In this document: piece by piece, positions 38,728 through 48,558 of the stretch
Layout of the letters: each line of letters starts with the position of its first letter
How positions within the stretch are numbered: the stretch's first letter is position 1
From: Burkholderiales bacterium
GTDB taxonomy: Bacteria; Pseudomonadota; Gammaproteobacteria; Burkholderiales; Burkholderiaceae_F
Direction of reading: 5' to 3'
DNA: 64,000 nucleotides
Assembly: GCA_016716275.1 (NCBI GenBank)
Contig: JADJWR010000004.1
Location: forward strand, 62,001 to 126,000
The notes under the pieces: generated by a model
Database searches by the model: none
Seen by the model: only the letters and a program-made list of their open reading frames with translations
Told to the model about the DNA's origin: nothing
Translations under genes and position numbers: made by a program

Positions 38728-39821
38728 TGGCGCCGTCTTCGAACCTTCGCCGCGCGCAGGGCGGCCTGACGCTGATCGAGCTGATGATCAGCCTGGCCAT
38801 CGGCCTGCTGGTGCTGCTTGCGCTGCTGGCTGTCTACCTGGGCTCGCGCGCCGCCTACCGCAGCAGCGACAGCCTCGCCCGCGTGCAAGAGACCGGGCGC
38901 TTCGCGGTCGAATTCATCGCCCAGGACGCGCGGATGAGCGGCTTCATGGGCTGCCGCTCGCGCAACCTGTCGGATGCCGACCAGACGCTGATCAATATCA
39001 CCAGTCCGGCGGTCACCTTCACCGGCTCGCGCGACGGCATCCGCGGCTTCGACGGCAGCAGTTCGACCAATATCGCCCTGTGGACTAACCCGACGATCAT
39101 CACCCGCGCCGGGGCGTCGGATGTGATCACCCTTCGCCGGGCGTCCGGCCAGATGGTGGGCATCGCGTCGAACTCCGACCCGGTGGCGCGCACCGTCACG
39201 CTGCGCCACAACGCCATCGGGCTGGGCAACGGCGACCTCGCGGTGCTCGGCAACTGCGAGCGGGCGCTGGTTTTCTACGTGACCAACAGCCCGGCGCTGA
39301 CCGGCATCGGCAACTTCCCGACCGTGCTCGAGTACCAGGCCACCGGCGGCGGCGTCGGCGGCGTGCTCGGCAACGACACCTCGATCCCGGTGCCGGTGTT
39401 CAACATCGGTTCGCGCGCCGAGGTGATGCGGGTCGCCGAGACGTCGTACTTCATCGGCCAGAACGCCGCCGGCAGGCCGAGCCTGTTCCGCGCCTCCGGC
39501 GGCGCGGTCGAGGAACTGGTCGACAACGTCGAGGACATGGACGTCCTCTACGGCGTCGACACCACGCTGCCCGACCAGGACGGCGTGATCGACGTCTACC
39601 GGCGCGCCGACCAGATCGCCGCGGCCGACTGGGGCCGTGTGGTGAGCGCGCGCATCAGCCTGCTGGTGGTCGGTCCGGAGGACAACGTCACCACCGGCGC
39701 GCAGTCCTACGCCTTCCGCGAAGCGTCGGGCGACGGTGTGGCCGACACGCAGACGGCAACGGACCGGCGCCTGCGGCACGTCTTCACGACCACCATCTCG
39801 CTGCGCAACCGGGTGCTCTGA
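38727..39821 (+). CDS. pilW: Type IV pilus minor pilin PilW (cassette 2)
   Basis: A 364-residue prepilin: QGGLTLIELMISLAIGLLVLLA after the leader, YLGSRAAYRSSDSLARVQETGRFAVEFI in the N-terminal helix (core ARVQETGRFAVEFIAQDARM), and the end VFTTTISLRNRVL closing with a stop. PilW helps prime pilus assembly with PilV, PilX and FimT. Alternative GTG at 38715 is less likely than ATG 38727. Confidence 0.9.
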   Translation: MAPSSNLRRAQGGLTLIELMISLAIGLLVLLALLAVYLGSRAAYRSSDSLARVQETGRFAVEFIAQDARMSGFMGCRSRNLSDADQTLINITSPAVTFTGSRDGIRGFDGSSSTNIALWTNPTIITRAGASDVITLRRASGQMVGIASNSDPVARTVTLRHNAIGLGNGDLAVLGNCERALVFYVTNSPALTGIGNFPTVLEYQATGGGVGGVLGNDTSIPVPVFNIGSRAEVMRVAETSYFIGQNAAGRPSLFRASGGAVEELVDNVEDMDVLYGVDTTLPDQDGVIDVYRRADQIAAADWGRVVSARISLLVVGPEDNVTTGAQSYAFREASGDGVADTQTATDRRLRHVFTTTISLRNRVL

Positions 39822-39824
39822 GCG

Positions 39825-40376
39825 ATGGCCATGCGGATCAAGCGACTCAACGTAGCCCCTGTCCGCCAGCGTGGCGCCGCGCTGGTGGTCGGGCTGATCT
39901 TCCTGGCGATGCTCAGCCTGATGGGCGTGGCCGCCTACATGGTGGCCAACCAGGAGGAGCGGATGTCGGGCAACACGCGCGACCGCATCCGCGCCTTCGA
40001 GGCGGCCGAAGCGTCGCTGCGCGACTGCGAGTCGCTGCTCGGCGGCTTCGGCACGTTGCCCACCTTCAACGGAAGCAACGGCATGTACGAGGCGCCGGCC
40101 TTCGGCGACCCGCAGATCTACGAGACGATCAACTGGCTGACCGGTTCGGTGCGGGTGATCCCGCAGGTGGGCGGCGCGCCGGCGATCCCGGACGTGGCCA
40201 TCCAGCCGCGCTGCATCATCGAGCGGATCGGCGAGATCGAACGAAGGGACCTGAGCGGCGCGCGCAGCATGCCGCAGGAAGTCATCATCGAGACCATCTA
40301 CCGGATCAGCTCGACGGGCTTCGGAACGAACACCAGCACCACATCCAACCTGCAGACGATGTTCCGGCGCCAGTAA
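39825..40376 (+). CDS. pilX: Type IV pilus minor pilin PilX (cassette 2)
   Basis: A 183-residue protein with QRGAALVVGLIFLAMLSLMG and the PilX signature QEERMSGNTRDRIRAFEAAEASLRDCE (core QEERMSGNTRDR). PilX lacks Glu+5 and caps or primes the minor pilin tip complex. It is three bases downstream of pilW and has its own ATG, unlike cassette 1. Confidence 0.88.
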   Translation: MAMRIKRLNVAPVRQRGAALVVGLIFLAMLSLMGVAAYMVANQEERMSGNTRDRIRAFEAAEASLRDCESLLGGFGTLPTFNGSNGMYEAPAFGDPQIYETINWLTGSVRVIPQVGGAPAIPDVAIQPRCIIERIGEIERRDLSGARSMPQEVIIETIYRISSTGFGTNTSTTSNLQTMFRRQ

Positions 40377-40412
40377 CGGGGCGCCCGCCGAAAAGGCACG
40401 ACGGAGATCACC

Positions 40413-43400
40413 ATGAAACAGACGCTGAACCCGCTGCGACCGACGCGACCGACGCTCAGGCAACTGATCAGCGGCTGCGCGCTGTCGGCGATGCTGTTCG
40501 CGCAGAACGCCGCCGCCTTCACCGTCGCGCAGAACCCGCCGTTCCTGCCGACGCCGCTGCCGCCGAACATCGTGCTGACGTTCGACGACTCGGGCTCGAT
40601 GCGCTGGGCCTACGCGCCGGACGGCATCTGCGGCGACCACCAGACCCGCCGCTTCAAGTCGTCCAGCTTCAACCCGCTGTACTACAACCCCGGCGTGCGT
40701 TACGACCCGCCGGTGAAGTACAACTCCTCCACCGGCCAGTACACCGAGTACACGACCAGTTTCACCGCCGCCAAGGTCAACGGCTTCTATGACGGGCACG
40801 GCACGGTCGACCTGTCGAGCAACTACCGGCCGACCTGGTCGAAGAACCCGGCCTCGAGCACGCAGAGCGAATCGTCCGGCGACCCGAGCTGCAGCACCAA
40901 CACTAATAAGCTGCGCAATGACTTCGCCCGCAATCCGACGCCGGACTTCACCACCGCGCAACGCTTCATCGGCGTGCAGGCGTACTACTACGTCTACGAC
41001 ACCACGCTGTCGGGCTGCAACTCCACGCTGACCGATGACGACTGCTACCGCCGGGTGTTCGTCAACGACACCTCCGGCCCGGGCAACTTCGACCTGAACG
41101 GCGACGGCGTCACCGATGCTGCCGACAAGGACGAGCGGCAGAACTTCGCCGTCTGGTACTCCTTTTACCGCACACGCAACCTGATGACGGCGACCTCGGC
41201 AACGCGGGCGCTGGTCGGCGTGCCGCCGACTGCGCGTGTCGGCTGGCAGTCGCTGAGCTCGTGCAACGGCACGACCGGCTCCGGTACGACCAACGGCCGA
41301 CTTTTCGACAACTCTTGCACTGGCTGGACCGGCAGCAGCGTCGACAAGCGGATCAAGGTCTTCGATGGTTCGCATCGTGCCAACCTGCTGAACTGGCTGG
41401 CGACGCTGCCGGCCTCAGGCGGCACGCCGCTGCGCGAGGCGACCAACCGGGTCGGTGAGTACTACCGCACCAACGGCGTCAACAGCCCCTATGCGCTGAA
41501 CCCGACCGTTTCGCTCGGCACCGAGTACTCGTGCCGGCCGAACTTCCACATCCTGATGACCGACGGCATCTGGAACGACAGCAGCGGCAGTTTCTGCAGC
41601 GGTGCGAGCTGCGGCAACAAGGACAACAACTCGGTCACGCTGCCGGACGGCACCGCCTACAGTGCCCGCGCGCCCTACCGCGACAGCAACAGCAGCAGCC
41701 TCGCCGACGTCGCCTTCCACTACTGGGCGACCGACCTGCGGGGCAATCTGGCCAACAACCTGATGCCGTACCGGATCGACCGCGACGGCACCGCGGACGC
41801 GCAGTACTGGAACGCCAAGAACGATCCCGCCACCTGGCAGCACATGGTGATGTTCACCGTCGGCCTCGGTCTGGGCCGGACGTTCACGGTCTCCGGCATT
41901 CCGTGGGGCGGCAGCACCTACGCCGGCTCCGGCTACGCGAACCTCGTCGCCGGCACGGAGAACTGGCCGAGCACCGGCGCCGATGTTTCGCCGGGCAACG
42001 TCTACGACCTGTGGCATGCGGCGATCAACAGCCGCGGCCAGTCGTTCAGTGCCGACACGCCGCGCGACCTGTCCGACGCGCTGGCCACCGCGCTGAACCG
42101 CATCCTCGAGCGGGAGAGTGCCGCCGCCGCGCTGGCCACCAACTCGACCCGCCTGGCCACCGACACCCTGCTGTTCCAGGCGCGCTTCTTCAGCGGCACC
42201 TGGACCGGCGCGCTGACCGCCTACGCGATCAACACCGACGGCTCGGTCGGCAACGTGCAGTGGGAAGCAACCGCGTCGGGCAAGATTCCCGCGCACGGCT
42301 CGCGCAATATCTATACGTGGAACGGCATCTCCAGCGCCGGGACGACCTTCACCGAGTCGGGGCTGAACAGCGCCGGCCTGTGGTCGTCGATCGGCTCGAC
42401 GGCGCTGCTCGACTACCTGCGCGGCGACACCGCCAACGAGAACCCGAGCGGCCTGCGCTACCGGGCGCGCGGCGGCCCGCTCGGCGACATCGTCAACTCC
42501 GACCCGGCCTTCGTCGCCACCGAGAACTACGGCTACACGGCGCTGGCCTCCGAGGGCTCGAGCTATCCGGCCTTCCTGGCGGCGAAGAAGACCCGCACCA
42601 AGATGCTCTACGTCGGCAGCAACGACGGCTTCCTGCGCGCCTTCAACGCGCTGACCGGCCAGGAGCTCTTTGCCTACGTGCCGAGCGCGATCGTGCCCGA
42701 CCTGCCGCAACTGGCGGACGTGAACTACTCGCACCGCTTCTACGTCGACGGTGCGCCGGCGGCCTGGGATGCGTATTTCGGTGGCGGCTGGAAGACCGTG
42801 CTCACCGGCACCACCGGCGCCGGCGGCCGGTCGGTGTTCGCCCTCGACGTGACCGACCCGTCGAGCTTCGGCGCCTCCAGCGTGCTGTGGGAGATCAACC
42901 AGAACACCGGCACGCGCACTGGCGACGCCGCTGACCCGCAGTACGGCGCGCGGCTCGGCCAGACGATCGGCCAGGCGGTGGTCGCCAAGATGAACAACGG
43001 CGAGTGGGCGGCGGTGTTCGGCAACGGCTACCGCAGCCCGGGCGACACCGCAGCGAGCATTCCGGGCGATCAGGGGTCGCTGTACATCGTCCGCATCTCC
43101 GACGGCACCCTGATCCGGCGGATCGACACCGGCTTCGGCTCGCTCGGCGCTCCGAACGGCCTCGGTACGCCGACGCTGTACGACGCCAACGGCGACGAGA
43201 TCGCCGACTACGCCTATGCCCCCGACATGCGCGGCAACGTGTGGAAGTTCAGCCTGACCGGCAGCACCGCTTCGTCGTGGAACCTCGCCTTCGCGGCGGA
43301 TTCCAGCGCCGGCTTCCCGAACGGCCGACCGCTGTTCACCGCGGTCAACGGCTCGAGCCAGTTCCAGCCGATCTCGGCCCGCGTCGAGCTGGCATCGGCG

Positions 43401-44036
43401 CCGCCGGGCAAGGCGGGAATTATGGTGCTGTTCGGCACCGGCCGCTTCTTCGCCGTCGGCGACAACACCGACGCGACCGGCCAGAGCTTCTACGGCATCT
43501 GGGACAACGGAACGCCGGTGACCGCGACCAACCGCAGCACGCTGCAGGTGCAGACGATCAGCACCGTCAACATCGACCTGCGCGGCGTCACCACCGGCGT
43601 GCGCGAGGTGACGACCAACACGGTCGACTGGACCACCAAGCGGGGCTGGTACATCGACCTGCCGACGTCGATGGAGCGGGTGATCGGCACCGCCGCGGTG
43701 CGCGACAACCGGGTGATCTTCACCACCCTGATCCCGTCGAACGATCCGTGCGTCTTCGGCGGCTCGGGCTGGCTGATGGAGGTGGGCGCCACGACAGGCG
43801 CGCAGCTGCCCTATGCGGTCTTCGACACCAACGGCGACAAGCTGGTCACCTCGGCCGACCGGATCCTCGCCGGCGTGCCGGTCGGTGTCGGCATGGTCAA
43901 GCGGCCGCTGGTCATCGACGGTTCGCCGGTCGCCGCCAAGTTCCTCAGCGGCACGACCAGCGAGATCCAGATCGAGCGCAACCGCACCTTCGGTCCGCCG
44001 CTCGGCCGCGAATCCTGGCGCGAGGTGCAGCAATGA
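40413..44036 (+). CDS. pilY1: Type IV pilus tip adhesin/mechanosensor PilY1 (cassette 2)
   Basis: A 1207-residue secreted protein. Signal ends near residue 35; a VWA-like domain starts with the MIDAS sequence DDSGSM at residues 58-63 in NIVLTFDDSGSM. The C-terminal beta-propeller has SNDGFLRAFNALTGQE and the calcium loop DANGDEIAD (about residues 924-932, the DxNxDxxxD pattern linked in Pseudomonas to twitching), ending in ESWREVQQ. This is the full-length form expected to mediate adhesion and surface sensing at the pilus tip. Confidence 0.93.
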   Translation: MKQTLNPLRPTRPTLRQLISGCALSAMLFAQNAAAFTVAQNPPFLPTPLPPNIVLTFDDSGSMRWAYAPDGICGDHQTRRFKSSSFNPLYYNPGVRYDPPVKYNSSTGQYTEYTTSFTAAKVNGFYDGHGTVDLSSNYRPTWSKNPASSTQSESSGDPSCSTNTNKLRNDFARNPTPDFTTAQRFIGVQAYYYVYDTTLSGCNSTLTDDDCYRRVFVNDTSGPGNFDLNGDGVTDAADKDERQNFAVWYSFYRTRNLMTATSATRALVGVPPTARVGWQSLSSCNGTTGSGTTNGRLFDNSCTGWTGSSVDKRIKVFDGSHRANLLNWLATLPASGGTPLREATNRVGEYYRTNGVNSPYALNPTVSLGTEYSCRPNFHILMTDGIWNDSSGSFCSGASCGNKDNNSVTLPDGTAYSARAPYRDSNSSSLADVAFHYWATDLRGNLANNLMPYRIDRDGTADAQYWNAKNDPATWQHMVMFTVGLGLGRTFTVSGIPWGGSTYAGSGYANLVAGTENWPSTGADVSPGNVYDLWHAAINSRGQSFSADTPRDLSDALATALNRILERESAAAALATNSTRLATDTLLFQARFFSGTWTGALTAYAINTDGSVGNVQWEATASGKIPAHGSRNIYTWNGISSAGTTFTESGLNSAGLWSSIGSTALLDYLRGDTANENPSGLRYRARGGPLGDIVNSDPAFVATENYGYTALASEGSSYPAFLAAKKTRTKMLYVGSNDGFLRAFNALTGQELFAYVPSAIVPDLPQLADVNYSHRFYVDGAPAAWDAYFGGGWKTVLTGTTGAGGRSVFALDVTDPSSFGASSVLWEINQNTGTRTGDAADPQYGARLGQTIGQAVVAKMNNGEWAAVFGNGYRSPGDTAASIPGDQGSLYIVRISDGTLIRRIDTGFGSLGAPNGLGTPTLYDANGDEIADYAYAPDMRGNVWKFSLTGSTASSWNLAFAADSSAGFPNGRPLFTAVNGSSQFQPISARVELASAPPGKAGIMVLFGTGRFFAVGDNTDATGQSFYGIWDNGTPVTATNRSTLQVQTISTVNIDLRGVTTGVREVTTNTVDWTTKRGWYIDLPTSMERVIGTAAVRDNRVIFTTLIPSNDPCVFGGSGWLMEVGATTGAQLPYAVFDTNGDKLVTSADRILAGVPVGVGMVKRPLVIDGSPVAAKFLSGTTSEIQIERNRTFGPPLGRESWREVQQ

Positions 44037-44539
44037 AAGCCCGACTCGCGGCGATCGGCGGCGCGCGCGGCTTCACGCTGATGGAGCTGCTGGTCACGGT
44101 CACAATCGTCGCGATCCTCGCCGCCATCGCCATCCCGAGCTACACCGCGTACATCGAGCGCAGCAAGCGCGGCGCGGCGCGCAGCGGGCTGATGGTGGCG
44201 GCCTCGTTCCTCGAGCGCAACTTCACCACCAACGGCTGCTACAACTACGCCACGGTTGCCAACTGCCAGTCGCAGTCGGGCACCGCGGTGACGTTGCCGG
44301 CGGCGCTCGCCCGCGCACCTGCCGAGGGCCGGGCGAGCTACCTGATCGGCGTCGACTTTTCCGCTAGCGCCACCGGGCAGGCCTACACGCTGACGGCGAC
44401 GCCCTGCGCCACCGCCGGCAGCTGTCCGGCAGGCAGCGATCCGTTCACCGACGCCCGCTGTGGCTCGCTGACGCTCACCCAGGCCGGCGTGCGCGGCCGC
44501 TCGGGAGCCGAAGACCTGGCGGTGTGCTGGCAGCGCTGA
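44033..44539 (+). CDS. pilE: PilE-like minor pilin (cassette 2)
   Basis: A 168-residue prepilin, GARGFTLMELLVTVTIVAILAAIA, with Glu+5. The head domain FLERNFTTNGCYNYATVANC and terminal ARCGSLTLTQAGVRG mirror the cassette-1 PilE. It overlaps the pilY1 stop by four bases, the same arrangement as in cassette 1. Confidence 0.88.
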   Translation: MKARLAAIGGARGFTLMELLVTVTIVAILAAIAIPSYTAYIERSKRGAARSGLMVAASFLERNFTTNGCYNYATVANCQSQSGTAVTLPAALARAPAEGRASYLIGVDFSASATGQAYTLTATPCATAGSCPAGSDPFTDARCGSLTLTQAGVRGRSGAEDLAVCWQR

Positions 44540-44577
44540 GGCGCTGCTCCGCTTAGGCCCGCGGCGGGCTCAGCAGG

Positions 44578-45519
44578 TCAGCCGCCGCCGTTGCCGAGGC
44601 CTTTCGCGGCCAGTGCGTCGAAGTCGCCCGCGTAGCCGCGCAGCTTCTTCGCCAGCGCCAGGCGCTGCGCCGCGTCGGCGCTGTTGAGCAGCGCCGCCAC
44701 CAGTGCGGCGTTTTCCTCCCGGTAGATGGAGAGCTTGGCCCGCCGCTGCGGGTCGCGCGGCTCGGCGAGCTCGGCGAAGTACTGGCGCAGCCAGGCGGTG
44801 GCCGTCGCGGCAGGCGGCTGTTCGGCGCGAATGCGCGCCAGCACCGCGACCAACTCGCGCTGCCGCTGCTCGCGCTCGGCCATCCAGGCCTCCTCCGCCT
44901 CGGGGCGCTGCGCCAGCGAGGTGCGGATCGTCTCGCGCTGCGCCGGCGTCAGCCGGCCGAACCACTCCTCGGCGCGTTCGACATAGCTGTCGAACCGCTG
45001 CTCGAGCGACTCGCGGCCGGCGAAGCGCACCAGTTCGCGCCGCGCCTTCGAACTGTCGCGCGCCAGTTTGTCGGCCAGCCGGTCGACCTGGGCCGGCTGC
45101 AGGGTCAGCGCCAGCGCCGCCAGGTCGGGGGCCGCCTGCTCGCCGATCGCCGCCAGGCCGCGCCGGATGCCGGCGTTGAACTCGAGCACGTCGGCCGCGG
45201 TGACCGGGCCGGCGACCTTCTTCTGCGCTTCGTTCAGCAGCTGCGCGTAGCCGGCGAGCTGGGTGCCGCGGTGCCAGCGATGCAGCGCGTCGATGCGCTC
45301 GCGCGCCAGGCGCTCCTGCTCGTCGTCCAGATCGAGGTAGCTGTCGAGCGCATAGGCAATTACCGTGTCGGCGTTGTTGTAGCCGAGCTGCAGCTGCGAA
45401 CAGGCGACGGCGAGCAGCGCGACGCTCGCCAGGACGAAGCGGCGCGCGTGCCGGCCGAGCGCGGTCACCGCGCGGCCGCGCCCGTCGGAAAAACGCCCGG
45501 TGCTACGATCGTTTGGCAT
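44578..45519 (-). CDS. DUF6279-family lipoprotein
   Basis: A 313-residue protein with a lipoprotein signal (VLASVALLAVACSQ) and mainly helical, charged mature part. LQLGYNNADTVIAYALDSYLDLDDEQ (core LGYNNADTVIAYALDSYLDL) is typical of the bacterial DUF6279 family. No enzymatic motif is visible. It converges with pilE and diverges from glmU with only about 40 bases between starts. Function unknown. Confidence 0.75.
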   Translation of the reverse strand: MPNDRSTGRFSDGRGRAVTALGRHARRFVLASVALLAVACSQLQLGYNNADTVIAYALDSYLDLDDEQERLARERIDALHRWHRGTQLAGYAQLLNEAQKKVAGPVTAADVLEFNAGIRRGLAAIGEQAAPDLAALALTLQPAQVDRLADKLARDSSKARRELVRFAGRESLEQRFDSYVERAEEWFGRLTPAQRETIRTSLAQRPEAEEAWMAEREQRQRELVAVLARIRAEQPPAATATAWLRQYFAELAEPRDPQRRAKLSIYREENAALVAALLNSADAAQRLALAKKLRGYAGDFDALAAKGLGNGGG

Positions 45520-45560
45520 CGTTTTCGACGGATCCACGTTCGCCCTCGTTCCCGCCTGCA

Positions 45561-46934
45561 ATGAACATCGTCATCCTGGCCGCCGGCCAGGGCAAGCGCA
45601 TGCGCTCGCGCCTGCCGAAGGTACTGCATCCGGTGGCCGGCCGGTCGATGCTGGCGCACGTGATCGACACCGCCCAGTCGGTGGCGAACGGCCGCGGCGG
45701 TCCGACCCGCACCGTGGTGGTGGTCGGCCACGGCGCCGAGCAGGTGCGTGACGCGTTCTCTGACCGTCGCGACGTCGATTTTGTTCTGCAGCAGCCGCAG
45801 CTCGGTACCGGCCATGCGGTAATGCAGGCCGTCCCGCGCATCGACGAGACGTGGCCGACGCTGGTGCTGTACGGCGACGTGCCGCTGGTGCGGGCAGAGA
45901 CGCTCGCGCGGCTGCTCGACGGCGCCGGCAGCGGGATGGCGGTGCTGACCGTGCGGCTGGCCGATCCGGCCGGCTACGGCCGCATTGTGCGCGACTGGCA
46001 CGGCAACGTGCTGCGGATCGTCGAGCAGAAGGACGCCTCCGACGACGAGCGGGGAATCTCGGAGGTCAACACCGGCATCCTGGTCGCGCCGACCGCGAAG
46101 CTGAAGGCCTGGCTGGCCCGACTGTCGAACGACAACGCCCAGCGGGAGTACTACCTGACCGACGTGGTGGCGCAGGCGGTGGCCGAAGGCGTGCGCGTGG
46201 CGGGGGTGGTCGCCGACGACGCCGACGAGATGCTCGGCGTCAACAGCAAGGCGCAGCTGGCGCGCATCGAGCGGGTGGCGCAGTCGCGCGCCGCGGCGGC
46301 GGCGATGGAGGCTGGCGCCACGCTGGCCGATCCGGCCCGCTTCGACGTGCGCGGCGAGCTGGCTGTCGGCGCCGACGTGTTCATCGACGTGAACTGCGTC
46401 TTCGAGGGACGGGTGAGCCTGGCCGACGGCGTGCGCATCGGCCCGAACTGCGTGCTGCGCGACTGCTCGGTCGGCGCCGGAGCCGAGGTCGCCGGCTTCT
46501 GCCACCTGGACGGAGCGACGATCGGCGCGGAGGCGCGCATCGGGCCGTTCGCGCGGCTGCGGCCGACCTCCCGGCTCGCCGACGGCGTGCACATCGGCAA
46601 CTTCGTCGAGGTGAAGAACTCTCAGCTCGATGTGGCCAGCAAGGCCAACCACCTGTCGTACGTCGGCGACGCGACGGTCGGCCGCAACGTCAACATCGGC
46701 GCCGGCACGATCGTCGCCAACTACGACGGCGCCAACAAGCACCGCACGGTGATCGGCGACGACGCGCACACCGGCTCGAACTCGGTGCTGGTGGCGCCGA
46801 TCACGGTCGGTGCCGGCGCCACCGTCGGCGCCGGCTCGACCGTCACCCGCGAAGTGCCGGCCGGCGAGCTGACCGTGGCGCGCGCCAAGCAGGTCACCGT
46901 CCGCGGCTGGAAGCGGCCGGCGAAACAGAAGTAG
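45561..46934 (+). CDS. glmU: Bifunctional UDP-N-acetylglucosamine pyrophosphorylase / glucosamine-1-phosphate acetyltransferase
   Basis: A 457-residue enzyme that acetylates glucosamine-1-phosphate and then uridylylates it to UDP-GlcNAc, the precursor of peptidoglycan and LPS. The N-terminal LAAGQGKRMRSRLPKVLHP is the uridylyltransferase signature; the second half is a left-handed beta helix of hexapeptide repeats with SKANHLSYVGDATVG and NIGAGTIVANYDGANKH. ATG 45561 matches the conserved MNIVILAAG; the earlier in-frame start is rejected. Confidence 0.97.
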   Translation: MNIVILAAGQGKRMRSRLPKVLHPVAGRSMLAHVIDTAQSVANGRGGPTRTVVVVGHGAEQVRDAFSDRRDVDFVLQQPQLGTGHAVMQAVPRIDETWPTLVLYGDVPLVRAETLARLLDGAGSGMAVLTVRLADPAGYGRIVRDWHGNVLRIVEQKDASDDERGISEVNTGILVAPTAKLKAWLARLSNDNAQREYYLTDVVAQAVAEGVRVAGVVADDADEMLGVNSKAQLARIERVAQSRAAAAAMEAGATLADPARFDVRGELAVGADVFIDVNCVFEGRVSLADGVRIGPNCVLRDCSVGAGAEVAGFCHLDGATIGAEARIGPFARLRPTSRLADGVHIGNFVEVKNSQLDVASKANHLSYVGDATVGRNVNIGAGTIVANYDGANKHRTVIGDDAHTGSNSVLVAPITVGAGATVGAGSTVTREVPAGELTVARAKQVTVRGWKRPAKQK

Positions 46935-46961
46935 GCGACGCAACGCCTCGCCCGCCGCAAC

Positions 46962-47480
46962 GTGTTTGCCGAGCCGACCATTCCCCTGGCGCTGGAGTCC
47001 GAGCGGCTGCTGCTGCGCATGCCGACCGAGTACGACTGGCAGCCGCTGCACGCCTACTACGGCGATGCCGACAGCGTCCGCTACACGATGGGCGCGCCTT
47101 GCACGCCGGCGCTGACCTGGCGCGTGCTGGCCGGGGTGGTCGGCCACTGGGCGTGGCGCGGCTACGGACCGTACACGCTGCTCGACAAGGACGAGGGGGG
47201 CGTGCTCGGGGTTGCCGGCCTGTGGTTTCCGAACGACTGGCCGGAGCCGGAGATCAAGTGGGCGCTGGTGCCGGCGGCGCGCGGGCGCGGGCTCGCCTCT
47301 GAGGCTGCGCGGGCCGTCCGGCAGATGGCGCGCGAGAACCTGCGCGGCCTGCGGCTGATCAGCCTGATCGCACAGGGCAACGAACCGTCGGTGCGGGTGG
47401 CCGAGGCCGCCGGCGCGCGGCTGGAACGCGAGATCGAGTGGCGCGACACCCGGGCGCTCGTCTACCGCCACCCCGACTGA
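46962..47480 (+). CDS. GNAT-family acetyltransferase
   Basis: A 172-residue GNAT (RimJ/RimL type) fold: LESERLLLRMPTEYDWQPLHAYY at the start, the acetyl-CoA loop in ARGRGLASEAARAV, and NEPSVRVAEAAGARLE near the end. Start is GTG 46962. The substrate (protein N-terminus, amino acid or antibiotic) cannot be told. It converges with the DUF423 gene. Confidence 0.85.
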   Translation: MFAEPTIPLALESERLLLRMPTEYDWQPLHAYYGDADSVRYTMGAPCTPALTWRVLAGVVGHWAWRGYGPYTLLDKDEGGVLGVAGLWFPNDWPEPEIKWALVPAARGRGLASEAARAVRQMARENLRGLRLISLIAQGNEPSVRVAEAAGARLEREIEWRDTRALVYRHPD

Positions 47481-47489
47481 GAACCCGCG

Positions 47490-47867
47490 CTAACGCGCGG
47501 TGCCGCGCCAGGCGGCCAGTGCCAGCAGCAGCCAGCCGGCCAGCAGGAGCACGCCGCCGATGGGCGTGATCGCACCGAGGCCGCGCAAGCCCGTCAGCGT
47601 CAGCGCGTACAGGCTGCCGGAGAAGATCACCGTGCCGGCGACGAAGCACCAGCCGCCGGCCACCGCCGCGCGCCCCGGCCAGCGGCCGATCGCCCAGGCC
47701 ACTGCGAGCAGGGCGAGCGCGTGATACATCTGATAGCGCACGGCGGTCTCGAACACCGCCAGCAGCTCGGGGGTCAGCCGCGCCTTCAGGCCGTGCGCGC
47801 CGAACGCGCCGGCGCCGACGGCGATGAAGCCGCTCAGTGCGCCCAGCACCGCGAAGAACCGATCCAT
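47490..47867 (-). CDS. DUF423 family membrane protein
   Basis: A 125-residue, four-helix membrane protein with LSGFIAVGAGAFGAHGLKARL at the start, the DUF423 (YgdD/YwdK) signature, and AITPIGGVLLLAGWL in the last helix. No function is established for the family. Confidence 0.88.
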   Translation of the reverse strand: MDRFFAVLGALSGFIAVGAGAFGAHGLKARLTPELLAVFETAVRYQMYHALALLAVAWAIGRWPGRAAVAGGWCFVAGTVIFSGSLYALTLTGLRGLGAITPIGGVLLLAGWLLLALAAWRGTAR

Positions 47868-47952
47868 CGTCCGGGATTCGAAGCGTGTCGATCGCCGCGT
47901 AATGTAGCCGCCCGGCTCGGCGAGCCGCCCGCTCGGGCACCCACTGACGACG

Positions 47953-48537
47953 TCAGCGGCGGCGGCCGAACGGCGGCTGCCCGCGCCAGTAACGCAGCAT
48001 CAGCCAGCCGCCGAGCATGCCGCCCACGTGGGCAAAATGGGCGATGCCGCTCTGGGTGGCGCTGAAGCCCAGCGTCAGTTCGAGCAGGCCGAACACCACG
48101 GCGAACAGCCATGCCGGCATCGGGATCGGCGGGAACAGCAGCATCAGCCGGCGGTGCGGGAACAGCATCGCGTAGCCGAGCAGCAGGCCGAACAGGCCGC
48201 CGGAGGCGCCCACCGTTGGATACGGCACCGGCGCGTCGGATGCCACCACCAGCTGCACCAGGCCGGCAACCAGCACGCTGACGACGTAGTACTGCAACAG
48301 CCGGCGCGGCCCCCATAGCCGCTCGAGCTCCGAGCCGAACATCCACAGCCCGTACATGTTGAAGGCCAGGTGCAGCAGGCCGCCGTGCAGCAGCGCGTAG
48401 GTGAGCAGTTGCCAGGGCGCGAAGCCGCCAGCCAGCGGCCACAGCGCGAACCAGGCGAACGGCGCGCCGCCGGCGGCAAACGCCAGCATCGACGCGGCCG
48501 TCGTCACCAGCAGCAGGAGTTGCGTCATCGATTTCAT
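47953..48537 (-). CDS. Rhomboid-family intramembrane serine protease
   Basis: A 194-residue protein with six hydrophobic helices. The catalytic serine sits in GASGGLFG and the catalytic histidine in the last helix in GIAHFAHVGGMLGG; the LLHLAFNMYGLWMFG motif in helix 2 provides conserved His/Asn residues (HxxxN). Likely cleaves membrane protein substrates; identity unknown. The start ATG 48537 is only about 20 bases from the divergent TPR gene. Confidence 0.9.
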   Translation of the reverse strand: MKSMTQLLLLVTTAASMLAFAAGGAPFAWFALWPLAGGFAPWQLLTYALLHGGLLHLAFNMYGLWMFGSELERLWGPRRLLQYYVVSVLVAGLVQLVVASDAPVPYPTVGASGGLFGLLLGYAMLFPHRRLMLLFPPIPMPAWLFAVVFGLLELTLGFSATQSGIAHFAHVGGMLGGWLMLRYWRGQPPFGRRR

Positions 48538-48558
48538 GGGGCCGAGGATAATCCGCCG

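Noticed and set aside
38424..41375. 983-codon minus-strand frame across cassette 2 pilins
   Set aside because: Shadow of pilV, pilW, pilX and pilY1; no conserved motifs, and the sense genes are certain.
41415..44033. 872-codon minus-strand frame over pilY1
   Set aside because: Antisense of a verified PilY1, with an Arg/Gly/Val/His-rich shadow composition.
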